From a virus, in the IMG/VR virus record IMGVR_UViG_3300042879_003765, positions 1 through 47,381 of that record: a DNA stretch of 47,381 bases; one strand, given 5' to 3'. Numbering within the stretch: position 1 is the first letter of the stretch; each line of letters opens with the position of its first letter. The translations under genes and the position numbers were made by a program. Shown here piece after piece: positions 31,123-39,425 of the stretch. Below the pieces are notes generated by a model, which had not been told where the DNA came from, searched no databases, and was given only the letters and a program-made list of their open reading frames with translations.

Positions 31123-32049
31123 TTAATAATATAATCGTTTATCTGGGGGACATAAATCGTGTCTTTCTTTGAAGGGACACCATTTACAATTTTTATCCAT
31201 ATCACCTGCTATAGGAAAATGATCAGCGTCTTCTCTATATTGACCTTCTTTAGTAAAAGACTTTTCTACGAACTCAACTAATTTAGATACTACTTTTTTC
31301 CTAGTAACTTTACCACTCGGCGGTTTAAATAATTGAACCCTCTTTTGAGCAAAGTCAGTCGTTTCCCAAAGTTTCCTTTTAAGTATAAAGAATACAACTT
31401 CAACATTATCAACAGGGATATCATATTGCTTGGAGAAATATTCTTTATAAATAATTATCTGGGCCTTCTTTATCTCATTTTTTTTATCTTTATCACCCCA
31501 ACCTCGAGTAGAAGTTTTAAAATCATAAACAGTTATTAGATTATCACGTTCGTCTAATGTAACTAAATCTATGAATCCCATCAAATAAACATTGAAATCT
31601 TCTATTTGAGATAGTAAAGGTATTTCAACCCCCAACAATCTATGATGTTTAGTAGGAAAATATTCTGTGCGTTTCTTTTTTACAAAGTCTAAAATTTCTA
31701 CTCCTTCTCTATAAAATTCATCTAACTCGGTTCTATTTGAAAAATGAGTGCCGCCGTTCTTGGTAACTTCTTCCTTATAAAGAGAAAACATTTTTGTATA
31801 CAACGTTCCTGCCAAATCCATCCTGTCGGCATTCTTAGCACTATCTTCAAAGGTTACAGTTAAATACTCTTGCAATACCTCGTGAATTGCTGTACCGAAT
31901 ATTAAATGAATGCTAGGCTCAGATAGTTTGTGCTTATCTATGTACATCAATTTCCATTTCCACGGACATTCAGTATATAATGCGAACTGAGAATACGAAA
32001 TGGTTTTAGCCCCACTAGGTATAGTAGGTTTGATTTTAAAGACGCTCAT
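31123..32049 (-). CDS. PD-(D/E)xK nuclease, RecB/Cas4-like with Cys cluster
   Basis: A 308-residue nuclease. Residues 16-34 carry ISYSQFALYTECPWKWKLM, the RecB/Cas4 start with Cys28. Motif II/III is GFIDLVTLDERDNLITVYDFKTS (split: GFIDLVTL / NLITVYDFKTS), where the GFID Asp and DFK supply metal ligands. The C-terminus has Cys288, Cys291 and Cys300 (NCKWCPF...LCP), so with Cys28 it forms the 4Fe-4S site of AddB/Cas4 proteins. A GTAIHE motif is present near residue 55. It is likely an end-processing exonuclease for recombination or replication, next to gp62. Confidence 0.85.
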   Translation of the reverse strand: MSVFKIKPTIPSGAKTISYSQFALYTECPWKWKLMYIDKHKLSEPSIHLIFGTAIHEVLQEYLTVTFEDSAKNADRMDLAGTLYTKMFSLYKEEVTKNGGTHFSNRTELDEFYREGVEILDFVKKKRTEYFPTKHHRLLGVEIPLLSQIEDFNVYLMGFIDLVTLDERDNLITVYDFKTSTRGWGDKDKKNEIKKAQIIIYKEYFSKQYDIPVDNVEVVFFILKRKLWETTDFAQKRVQLFKPPSGKVTRKKVVSKLVEFVEKSFTKEGQYREDADHFPIAGDMDKNCKWCPFKERHDLCPPDKRLYY

Positions 32050-32501
32050 TAAATAAGTTTTTTAATTTCTTTTTCTGGAAGTCCGAATGCTTCTAAGATA
32101 GTTTTTATGTGAATTTTAAATTCTGGAGTAGAATATAATATATCTAAACATTCCACGGCTTCTCTAGAACCAAACTCATAATACTTAGAGACGTACTCAA
32201 CTAATTTATCAGGATACTTTTCTTTAGAATCTCCTTTGATATACTTTAAGAACATTTTCTTTTTAGGTAATATATCTAAATACAAATTGTACACTTCTTT
32301 AGGTGATAATATTCCGATAGTATATCGTTGTAATTCATTAACGAATTCAATCATATCAGGGGACATAGATAAAAACCTGTTTATCATATATGGGGAAAAT
32401 GATTTCCTATCCATATCTGATAAATCACTCCATGGAGTTTTTTTATCTGTTATCCCGCTAATATGATCGAATAGCGTTAATGCTTTTTTAGTTTCTGCCA
32501 T
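32049..32501 (-). CDS. 62: Clamp loader small subunit, T4 gp62-like
   Basis: A 150-residue, mainly helical protein with the gp62 signature SPYMINRFLSMSPDMIEFVN (36-55) and a helical C-terminus of charged residues (LPEKEIKKLI). In T4, one gp62 joins four gp44 ATPase subunits to load the gp45 clamp. Here gp44 is encoded less than 1 kb upstream on the same transcript and gp45 further upstream. Length is a little below T4's 187 residues. The overlap with the next gene is 1 base. Confidence 0.85.
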   Translation of the reverse strand: MAETKKALTLFDHISGITDKKTPWSDLSDMDRKSFSPYMINRFLSMSPDMIEFVNELQRYTIGILSPKEVYNLYLDILPKKKMFLKYIKGDSKEKYPDKLVEYVSKYYEFGSREAVECLDILYSTPEFKIHIKTILEAFGLPEKEIKKLI

Positions 32502-32503
32502 TA

Positions 32504-32719
32504 CTAGTCGTTGAATGCAGATAAAAATTCATCTGGAACTAAATAGCACTTAGAACATTGAAATACCTGTACAGGAATGAAAGTTTCTTTTCCTGAAGGA
32601 GATAATAATGCCGATAAATGCTTGAGGATAACTCCCGGTGTAAATACTCGGTTATCGCATTCTTTACAACGCAAATCCGTCGCTTGACTTAAATCCACGT
32701 TCAATTGTTGATTTTGCAT
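32504..32719 (-). CDS. Small zinc-ribbon protein
   Basis: A 71-residue protein with two CxxC pairs: CKEC at residues 18-21 and CSKC at about 54-57, with a Leu/Ser linker between. It is probably a rubredoxin-like zinc ribbon. It is encoded between clamp-loader subunits in the same transcript, so a role in replication or transcription is possible. It overlaps the upstream membrane protein gene by 56 bases in another frame, so the overlap is long but both frames have coherent proteins. Confidence 0.65.
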   Translation of the reverse strand: MQNQQLNVDLSQATDLRCKECDNRVFTPGVILKHLSALLSPSGKETFIPVQVFQCSKCYLVPDEFLSAFND

Positions 32720-32951
32720 ATTTTCTGTTATTTTTTATGATTTTATAAATACCGTATAAATTTAATATAATTATTACCGAACTCAAAGCTAAGTGCGGGA
32801 ATATACCTCGTATAATATCGTATGTAATCCATCCCACGTCACCTACTATCCACACCATCATTGCCAATCGATATTTAGCATTAGCATTTAACCAATATCC
32901 AATTAATACTAATAATGTAGATACCCATCCTATAACCTCGTACCAAATCAT
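32664..32951 (-). CDS. Small three-helix membrane protein
   Basis: A 95-residue protein with hydrophobic segments at about 3-20, 30-47 and 52-70, including WLNANAKYRLAMMVWIVGDVG (split as WLNANAKY / RLAMMVWIVGDVG). The pattern is loosely like the half-repeat of PnuC/SWEET-type transporters. Its C-terminal 19 residues overlap the zinc-ribbon gene. The ATG overlaps the gp44 stop as ATGA. Transport of a small molecule is possible, but there is no diagnostic motif. Confidence 0.6.
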   Translation of the reverse strand: MIWYEVIGWVSTLLVLIGYWLNANAKYRLAMMVWIVGDVGWITYDIIRGIFPHLALSSVIIILNLYGIYKIIKNNRKYAKSTIERGFKSSDGFAL

Positions 32952-33871
32952 TTTATTTCATTTAATATTTTAACAAACGTAGAAGCCATATGAATTTCTT
33001 TATCAATAGCAAATGAATCTTGCCATTGTGATTCAGCTAAAATTAATATAACAGCGGCTAAATGTCCTTGAGCATACGTATCCACATTTTCATATAAGAA
33101 ACTATATAATGAAGTAAAGTCATTTTGATTAGCTTCAGATAATATTTTTCTTATTTCTGTAAATGCTTTTTTCTTATCATCAATAGTTAGTAACTCTAAC
33201 AATTTTAATTGATAATTAGATTCAATTACTGCACTTTTATCTATTTCTAATTTACCTGAGGTTGATTGGCGTTGCAGACTATTAATTGTTCTACGAATGT
33301 CTGGATAGGTACTATTTACTACTAATACCAAATCTTCTTTTGCATATTCAATCTTTTCTTCATTAAGTATTTCTACCATCCTTACTGCAACGTCTTTTTT
33401 GGTCGGAGGCGTTATAGCAAACACTTGACACCTGGATTGGATAGGATCAATAATTTTCTCAACATAGTTACAGGTCAAAATAAATCTACAATGCTTACTA
33501 AACGTTTCCATAGCATTGCGGAGTGCTGCCTGTGCATTGGGAGTTATAAAATCAGCCTCATCAAGTATTACAATCTTCAAATCATTGAATCCTGCACTAG
33601 ATGCGAATGGGATTAATTCCGTTCTAACAAATTCTACTCCTCCTTTGTCCGAAGCATTGATATATAAGTAATCACAATTAATTGCATTCGTGATAATCTT
33701 TGCAAGAGTAGTTTTACCGGTACCGGCTTTACCACAAAGTAATAGGTGAGGCACATCATTAGATGCTATGAAAGATTGTATCTTTTTAATTACGTCGGCA
33801 TTTCCTACATAACCATCCAAATCAAAGGGTCTATATTTTTCAACCCACAATGTATTTTCTTTTCTTATCAT
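32948..33871 (-). CDS. 44: Clamp loader ATPase, T4 gp44/RFC small subunit-like
   Basis: A 307-residue AAA+ ATPase: Walker A GKAGTGKTTLAK at 47-58, Walker B VILDEADF at about 103-110, sensor 1 TCNY, and the SRC motif IQSRCQVF (about 149-156) that marks clamp loaders. The C-terminal helical collar follows. It loads the gp45 clamp with gp62. A terminator for groEL lies 38-59 bases before its start, so it begins its own unit. Length is close to T4 gp44 (319). Confidence 0.92.
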   Translation of the reverse strand: MIRKENTLWVEKYRPFDLDGYVGNADVIKKIQSFIASNDVPHLLLCGKAGTGKTTLAKIITNAINCDYLYINASDKGGVEFVRTELIPFASSAGFNDLKIVILDEADFITPNAQAALRNAMETFSKHCRFILTCNYVEKIIDPIQSRCQVFAITPPTKKDVAVRMVEILNEEKIEYAKEDLVLVVNSTYPDIRRTINSLQRQSTSGKLEIDKSAVIESNYQLKLLELLTIDDKKKAFTEIRKILSEANQNDFTSLYSFLYENVDTYAQGHLAAVILILAESQWQDSFAIDKEIHMASTFVKILNEIK

Positions 33872-33908
33872 TTATATAATATAATTAATTTTTTTTTCAT
33901 AAACAAGA

Positions 33909-33930
33909 AAGTCGGGTTACGGCCCGACTT
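33909..33930 (-). terminator. Hairpin terminator after groEL
   Basis: An 8-bp perfect stem AAGTCGGG/CCCGACTT (33909-33916 with 33923-33930) with a 6-base loop. On the minus strand it is followed by TCTTGTTT. It separates groEL from the clamp-loader genes. Confidence 0.7.
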
Positions 33931-33952
33931 CTAAAAATAAAAAATGATACTA

Positions 33953-35575
33953 TTAATACATCATTTCAGGTTGCGATACTTCTTTCTTCTCAGTAGGTTC
34001 TTTAGTGACTACAGCTTCGGTAGTCAACAAGATCGACGCAACTGAATTAGCATTTTCTAATGCTGTTCTAGTTACTTTAGTAGGATCGATAATACCTTCA
34101 GAAATCATATCAACATATTTATCATTCCTAGCATCATAACCAACATTAGGAATATCAGAATAATATCCCATTTCAATCATAATAGCTTCCGGATTTTTAC
34201 CTGCATTCTTCATAATCAAATTAAAAGGAGACTTGCAAGCTTTTTTAATGATCTGCACTCCGATATTTTGATCTTCGTTCTCTGCTTTAAATGTATTCAA
34301 TACATTAGATGCTAAAGCTAGTGCCATTCCTCCACCCATTACAATTCCTTCATCAACAGCAGCTTTAGTAGCGTGAAGTGCATCATCTACACGATCTTTC
34401 TTCTCTTTCATTTCAGCTTCGGTATGTGCACCAATATTCAATACTGCTACACCACCGGTTAATTTAGCTAAACGTGATTGGAGTTTTTCAATTTCATATT
34501 CTGAAGTCGCAGTTTCTATTTGCTTTTTAATTTCCTGTATACGAGATTCAATAGCTTCCGTTTCACCGGCACCATCTATGATAGTGCATTTATCTTTGGT
34601 AACCGTTACTACCCGAGCCTTTCCTAATTTATCTAAAGTAAGTTTGTCTAATTTCATACCCTTCTGTTCTGATACAAAAATACCATTAGTTAATACTGCT
34701 AAATCTTCTAATGCTTGAATACGACGGTCACCATACTCCGGAGCACGAACTGCTGCCACTTTAAGTATACCACGAACTTTATTCACGATTAGAGCAGCTA
34801 AGGCTTCATCTGCTAAATCCTCGCATACAATTAATAATCCTTTACCCGTCTTAGATACTTGCTCTAAGATGGAAAGAATCTCTTTTACTCCTGTGATCTT
34901 TTTATCATACAAAAGAATATAAGGATCTTCTAAAGTCGTCTGCATAGTTTGTTGATCGGTCACAAAATAAGGAGAAATGTATCCTCTATCAAATTGCATA
35001 CCTTCAACTACTTCTAAACTAGTTTCGGCAGTCCTACTTTCTTCTACCGTAATTACGCCATCTTTTCCTACACGATCCATAGCAGTAGCAATTAGGTTAC
35101 CAATCTCCTTATCATTATTAGCAGAGATAGTGCCTACTGAACATACTTCCTCAGTAGTGGTAATAGGCGTACTCATGTTTTCCAATTCTCCAACCACAGC
35201 AGCAACTGCTTTATCCATACCACGTTTAATTTCAACCGGATTTGCGCCTGATTTCAAATAACGCAGACCTTCGTTATAGATTGCTTGAGCCAATACAGTA
35301 GCAGTGGTAGTACCGTCGCCTGCCATTGCTGCCGTTTTAGATGCAGCCTCTTTAACCATCTGTGCGCCTACATTTTCAACAGGATCCTTTAAATTAATTT
35401 CCTTTGCTACGGATACACCATCCTTAGTAGAAGTGGGCGATCCGAATTCCTTGTCTAAAATAACATTTCGACCTTTAGGTCCTAATGTAACGCCTACCGT
35501 AGATGCTAATACATCTACTCCTTTTTTAATCTTTTCGCGTGCTTGTTCGTTTAAAGTAATAACTTTGATATCCAT
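33953..35575 (-). CDS. groL: Chaperonin GroEL
   Basis: A 540-residue, apparently complete chaperonin that folds proteins in ATP-driven cycles with GroES. It has the ATP-binding segments GVTLGPKGRNV (about 27-37) and MAGDGTTTATVLAQ (about 82-95, catalytic Asp in GDG) and RVDDALHATKAAVDEGIVMGGG (split RVDDALHATKAA / VDEGIVMGGG), with the other ATPase Asp. The apical domain has the hydrophobic substrate residues. The C-terminus is short and ends PEMMY, not the usual GGM repeats. It follows groES by 4 bases. A phage-encoded copy of bacterial type. Confidence 0.95.
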   Translation of the reverse strand: MDIKVITLNEQAREKIKKGVDVLASTVGVTLGPKGRNVILDKEFGSPTSTKDGVSVAKEINLKDPVENVGAQMVKEAASKTAAMAGDGTTTATVLAQAIYNEGLRYLKSGANPVEIKRGMDKAVAAVVGELENMSTPITTTEEVCSVGTISANNDKEIGNLIATAMDRVGKDGVITVEESRTAETSLEVVEGMQFDRGYISPYFVTDQQTMQTTLEDPYILLYDKKITGVKEILSILEQVSKTGKGLLIVCEDLADEALAALIVNKVRGILKVAAVRAPEYGDRRIQALEDLAVLTNGIFVSEQKGMKLDKLTLDKLGKARVVTVTKDKCTIIDGAGETEAIESRIQEIKKQIETATSEYEIEKLQSRLAKLTGGVAVLNIGAHTEAEMKEKKDRVDDALHATKAAVDEGIVMGGGMALALASNVLNTFKAENEDQNIGVQIIKKACKSPFNLIMKNAGKNPEAIMIEMGYYSDIPNVGYDARNDKYVDMISEGIIDPTKVTRTALENANSVASILLTTEAVVTKEPTEKKEVSQPEMMY

Positions 35576-35579
35576 ATTT

Positions 35580-35861
35580 TTAACTTAAATTAACCATTAA
35601 ATCTGATTCTTTGATAATTAAATATTCTTCACCGTCTACTTCAAATGAGTGACATCCGAATTTCGGATACATAACAGTATCACCTACTTTAGTAGCGGTC
35701 GGTATTAATTGTCCTGTGGCTGAATATTGTCCGGGTCCTACAGCCACTACTGTTCCGGGAAGTGCTTTTTCTCTACCGGCATCCGGCACTATGATGCCAC
35801 CCGAAGACACTTGCTCCGGGTCCATGGGTTTAATTACAATTTTGTTTTCGTAAGGTTTCAT
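35580..35861 (-). CDS. groS: Co-chaperonin GroES
   Basis: A 93-residue co-chaperonin lid. The mobile loop is at about 18-30 (SSGGIIVPDAGREK), the GroEL-binding IIV triplet being intact. GTVVAVGPGQY (36-46), GDTVMYPKFGCHSFEVDGE and YLIIKESDLM follow as in bacterial GroES. Length is normal (about 95). It is 13 bases downstream of the sliding clamp gene and 4 bases upstream of groEL, so clamp, lid and chaperonin are co-transcribed. Confidence 0.95.
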   Translation of the reverse strand: MKPYENKIVIKPMDPEQVSSGGIIVPDAGREKALPGTVVAVGPGQYSATGQLIPTATKVGDTVMYPKFGCHSFEVDGEEYLIIKESDLMVNLS

Positions 35862-35874
35862 AACTATTTATTTT

Positions 35875-36594
35875 TTAAATATGCTGAACTTCAACAAAGA
35901 AATATGTAGAACTAAAATCAGGCCCCTTATAGGATACCGCCATTAATCCGGCGTCACTAATTTCAATTAGTGCTTCCGTTGCATCCGTATTAGCTGCTAA
36001 TACTTCTTTTAAGTAATTTGAATTAAAGGATTTATAAGTGACATCACCACTACAAGTGCCTTCAATGGGCAATGTAACTCTAGTAGTATTGTTACTTGAA
36101 TAACCGATAATCATTTCTTTTTTATCACCTTTACAATTAAAAGTAACATGGCTAATATCGGGCAACGCTCCTTTAGCTTTATTAAATTTATTAATAAACT
36201 CGTTATCAATTTTAATTTGTAATTGAAACTCAGGCAATTGTTTAGGTTTTCCTGCTACTGGAATTACTGATAAATCCGATAACATATATGTTACCGAAGT
36301 AGATTTATCTTTCATATTCAACGTTCTGGCGATATTATCTATCTTTAGCATAGAAATATCAATATCATCGCCGAATACTGAAAATAATTTTAGTAACTGT
36401 GCTGTAGTGTAAATACCTAATTCGGATTCTTCAATGTCAACCCCAGTAGCTCGCAATGATCCTACTAAAGTTCGATCCGAAGTTACAAAATTAATATCTA
36501 CTGCATTATCAGCGCCGACTACCCATTTAACCGAGTCGATGGTATTGTTTAAGTGATACTTTTTTATCACATTAATTAATTTGTCTTTTTTCAT
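35875..36594 (-). CDS. 45: Sliding clamp, T4 gp45-like
   Basis: A 239-residue protein consistent with the trimeric gp45 processivity clamp that tethers the polymerase to DNA. Repeated beta-alpha-beta halves are visible: YTTAQLLKLFSVF (about 82-94) in the first and SNYLKEVLAANTDATEALIE (about 192-211) in the second. The characteristic C-terminal region is LMAVSYKGPDFSSTYFFVEV (split at LMAVSYKGPDF). Length is near T4 gp45 (228). It is part of the replication module with gp43, gp44 and gp62. A TATTTATA-type box lies 12 bases upstream. Confidence 0.85.
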   Translation of the reverse strand: MKKDKLINVIKKYHLNNTIDSVKWVVGADNAVDINFVTSDRTLVGSLRATGVDIEESELGIYTTAQLLKLFSVFGDDIDISMLKIDNIARTLNMKDKSTSVTYMLSDLSVIPVAGKPKQLPEFQLQIKIDNEFINKFNKAKGALPDISHVTFNCKGDKKEMIIGYSSNNTTRVTLPIEGTCSGDVTYKSFNSNYLKEVLAANTDATEALIEISDAGLMAVSYKGPDFSSTYFFVEVQHI

Positions 36595-36605
36595 ATAACC
36601 TTTAA

Positions 36606-36614
36606 TATAAATAT
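36606..36614 (-). promoter_or_regulatory. Candidate promoter box ATATTTATA
   Basis: Minus-strand ATATTTATA at 12-20 bases before the ATG of the sliding clamp gene, in the 24-base gap after the dpdA-like gene. A shorter match to the TATATTTATA box seen elsewhere in the window. Confidence 0.3.
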
Positions 36615-36618
36615 TTTT

Positions 36619-37851
36619 TTAATTAAAATCAAAGAAAGTTTCAATCATTCCAGGTTTACCATCCGGATCACCCGTTTTACTATAACCTAAATCTGCCATA
36701 CCGAACATAGAATTATATTTAGCGTAGGCGGGCTTGTATTTTTCATACACGGCCATTGGATTATCACTTTCAAACATTTCTTTAATAGAAAGACAGATTG
36801 TCTTAACTACTGGATTAACTACATCATTAATTAAATCATCATGACTTTTTAATAAAGTATTAATTGAATTCACTGCATCCATAAAGATATGTAAATTATG
36901 AGTAGTCATATACATATAACTATCAGTTTTCCAATCATAAATATCTTTATATGTTTTATCTTTACATGCAGGACAGTTATGCAATTTACAAGGCAACGGT
37001 GCATCTGGATTAATATTAGCGTTACGCGCAAAATATGCAGTCAAAAATGCACCGCTACGGAAATCAGCATCAAAATAATATCCACCGAATGTAGTCATTA
37101 ATGCGGGACTCGACGAATCCGTAGATACTTGAACTTGATTGCCTGTATAAGCATTCATTACCTTTTGTAAATATTCATAGATAAAAAAGTCGTATAGTTT
37201 AGACGCTCCTAAAATATGCAAATAATGGCAATTAGGTTTTAAAAATTCTTTGTTTTTAACCATGAGTGCCAAAGCAAACATAAGGTTACTTACTTTACGG
37301 CAGTTACCAAAAGACCAGCCACTGAAATTAAAGTCTTTAACTTTACTATACCAATACTCATAAGTAATTTGATCATTGCCTTGAAGTACATTTAAAAATG
37401 CAGTCTTACCTGTTTGATTCTTTTCAAAGTATTTAAAGTTTTCTAAACTAATATCTAAGCATTCTTGAAATTTACCTTCTAATGTTACTCGAGGAGGTAA
37501 ATCAAGATTCATTGCAATATCAGAATTAGCTTCTAACCATTTAAAAATAGTTTCTTTAAAAGACGGATCCCATTTAATAGCCCCCGTTGCTAATTGGAAT
37601 CCTCCAGAGTCGCCTAATACTTGCACAGAAGGATCTAATCCCATCCTGTCACGCAAGTCCATCTTTTTGTAATGATGGCCTGCTGTTACAAGAAAATATT
37701 TATGTTGCCATTCTTTAGGATAATTATCCGAATAAAATCTACTAGAAACCCCCGGGTTCAGTTCTACATCTTTAGTTAGCCAACTACGACTAGCGCCCGC
37801 ACTGAACGAGGGGTAGTATCGAAATTCATTAAATTGTGTGGGTTGTGCCAT
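36619..37851 (-). CDS. dpdA: DpdA-like DNA 7-deazaguanine transglycosylase (TGT fold)
   Basis: A 410-residue protein of the tRNA-guanine transglycosylase superfamily. VLGDSGGFQL (about 79-88) holds the base-binding Asp. VQVSTDSSSPALMT (about 239-252) holds the expected catalytic nucleophile. The zinc site is CKLHNCPAC with HNLHIF (about 288-326). Phage members (DpdA) exchange guanine in DNA for preQ0-type bases. It follows the QueD-like gene by 1 base, and FolE is on the same transcript, so DNA modification is the better reading than tRNA modification. The C-terminal 80 residues differ from bacterial TGT. Confidence 0.82.
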   Translation of the reverse strand: MAQPTQFNEFRYYPSFSAGASRSWLTKDVELNPGVSSRFYSDNYPKEWQHKYFLVTAGHHYKKMDLRDRMGLDPSVQVLGDSGGFQLATGAIKWDPSFKETIFKWLEANSDIAMNLDLPPRVTLEGKFQECLDISLENFKYFEKNQTGKTAFLNVLQGNDQITYEYWYSKVKDFNFSGWSFGNCRKVSNLMFALALMVKNKEFLKPNCHYLHILGASKLYDFFIYEYLQKVMNAYTGNQVQVSTDSSSPALMTTFGGYYFDADFRSGAFLTAYFARNANINPDAPLPCKLHNCPACKDKTYKDIYDWKTDSYMYMTTHNLHIFMDAVNSINTLLKSHDDLINDVVNPVVKTICLSIKEMFESDNPMAVYEKYKPAYAKYNSMFGMADLGYSKTGDPDGKPGMIETFFDFN

Positions 37852-37852
37852 A

Positions 37853-38338
37853 TTATAATGATATTGAACCTGATTTATAAGTATAATTTAATTGTACGTT
37901 GTCCGTATTTCCCGTAACCGACCATTCGATAGGATTGATTACTACAGTATCCCCATCTACTACTTCAGTAGGAGTATATACCGCATCTGAATATACTTCA
38001 GCACCATTTTCGTTATCCTCTAATACTTCGCAGTATGATAGTGAAAATACTTTAGTAAGTTCTTTTGCAAGCATTTCACAACTAGTAGATCCCAACAAAT
38101 GGGCGTTTTTAGATTTATTAAAATATCTACGATGCAGATAATCTAATATATTCCTTTTAAACATAATGATTTCAATATCCCTATCATCGTGCGTGACTGC
38201 TTTTTTAGCAGTAATATGAAACATATGTCTATGCGGATATTGTAGAAAATCGACTTGAGATAATTCGTTGTGTTCAACGACCCCGGGCCAATTATGTATT
38301 GCATCTATTTGCAATGTTACTATGATGTTAGTCTTCAT
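37853..38338 (-). CDS. queD: QueD/PTPS-like (6-carboxytetrahydropterin synthase-type) protein
   Basis: A 161-residue putative T-fold protein. The zinc-binding His pattern is AIHNWPG at about 13-19 and PHRHMFHI (35-42), as in the HxH of QueD/PTPS. In bacterial QueD the catalytic Cys lies a few residues before this HxH, but no Cys is there. HDDRDIEIIMFKRNILDYL (50-68) and CEMLAKEL (88-95) follow. It overlaps the glycosyltransferase gene by 11 bases and is 1 base from dpdA. Together with FolE it fits preQ0 synthesis, but the missing Cys leaves its activity unclear. Confidence 0.6.
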   Translation of the reverse strand: MKTNIIVTLQIDAIHNWPGVVEHNELSQVDFLQYPHRHMFHITAKKAVTHDDRDIEIIMFKRNILDYLHRRYFNKSKNAHLLGSTSCEMLAKELTKVFSLSYCEVLEDNENGAEVYSDAVYTPTEVVDGDTVVINPIEWSVTGNTDNVQLNYTYKSGSISL

Positions 38339-39425
38339 TTTCTTTTGTATTTAAAATATTATCTAACATTATGTCTGAACTAAAATACTCTTTAGTGAGA
38401 TAATGTTTTGTATCCGTTAAGCAATATTGTTTATAATTATTCATCATATCAATAATCCGCTGCTTTAATTCTTCTTTATGTAAAGTATAAGATTTCCAAT
38501 CTTCCGTCCACACCGACGGATATTTGAATTCATCTGCATACATTTCCGTATAGGACAATCTATCCGGAACTAAAGGGAGTGCATTTGCACATATACCTTC
38601 ATACATTGATATACCTAAGGTTTCTTGTAAGTTAGCAGAGAATACCATTTTAGCTTTTCCTAATAATTGGTGATATTCATCTTTAGTTAATTTAGTGTGC
38701 TGACATACAATCCATTGGTATTGAGGCAATTCAGCTTTTAAATCCATGAATATCTCTAATTGTTTCTCAGGTGCGATCCTATGCGGAAACAAAATAATAT
38801 CTTCTTTAGGCGTATCGGTATATACTTCTAATTTAGTATGTAAATATTCAAAAGGAAATCCTGATCTACACCTTTTAAAGACGGCTCCTACATTAGGACC
38901 GTTTAATAAAGTACTGTCTATTAACTGACAATGATATTTAGATGCAAAGTAGTTATAATCCGAAGCAAAATAATATGCACGTTCAGCATTGAAACTCCAA
39001 GATTTATCTTTAACTTTACGACCTAAGAAATCCTGAGGATCATAACTTCCTGCGTGCCAGATAGAATGTATTTCAACCGGTATATCCATCAATTCGCTCA
39101 TATATTTAATTTGGATTATACCGGAATGCCAGGCATCAGTAACTAAAAACTTATCTCCTGGATTAATACTGCCATTACTAAATAATTCAGATATTTTATT
39201 TATCTGATTATTCTTCCAAATATTGGTATATGTAAAGTTTAGGAAAGCCCCGGGAGTAGTTTCAATAGATTTATAGGCATCACCATAACCATCTATCTGT
39301 ATTACTCGATAATCATATTGATACCTACGTATCTTTTTGTTTAAGACTCTAGGCAATTCAACAAACCATTCACCTGTATACCTGGTATCTAAAGGTTCTA
39401 GTGCTAATATGTATATTGTTCTCAT
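38328..39425 (-). CDS. GT4-like glycosyltransferase
   Basis: A 365-residue GT-B protein; I start at the ATG at 39425 (MRTIYILALEPLDTRYTG), which overlaps the previous TGA as ATGA. FNAERAYYFASDYNYFASKYH and IILFPHRIAPEKQLEIF (about 214-230) match the nucleotide-sugar domain of GT4-type enzymes, and MVFSANLQETLGISMYEGICANALPLVPD contains the E-x7-E-type motif (QETLGISMYE). It lies between QueD and alcohol dehydrogenase genes in the replication/modification operon. Acceptor unknown; it may be a modified base or another phage component. Confidence 0.75.
   Translation of the reverse strand: MRTIYILALEPLDTRYTGEWFVELPRVLNKKIRRYQYDYRVIQIDGYGDAYKSIETTPGAFLNFTYTNIWKNNQINKISELFSNGSINPGDKFLVTDAWHSGIIQIKYMSELMDIPVEIHSIWHAGSYDPQDFLGRKVKDKSWSFNAERAYYFASDYNYFASKYHCQLIDSTLLNGPNVGAVFKRCRSGFPFEYLHTKLEVYTDTPKEDIILFPHRIAPEKQLEIFMDLKAELPQYQWIVCQHTKLTKDEYHQLLGKAKMVFSANLQETLGISMYEGICANALPLVPDRLSYTEMYADEFKYPSVWTEDWKSYTLHKEELKQRIIDMMNNYKQYCLTDTKHYLTKEYFSSDIMLDNILNTKENED

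Noticed and set aside
31123-32049. CRISPR association of the Cas4-like nuclease.
   Set aside because: No repeat array and no other cas genes are visible; the neighbours are replication genes.
36619-37851. Bacterial tRNA-guanine transglycosylase (queuosine in tRNA).
   Set aside because: The phage setting with polymerase and clamp, adjacent QueD-like gene and diverged C-terminus fit DpdA better, although tRNA action cannot be excluded.
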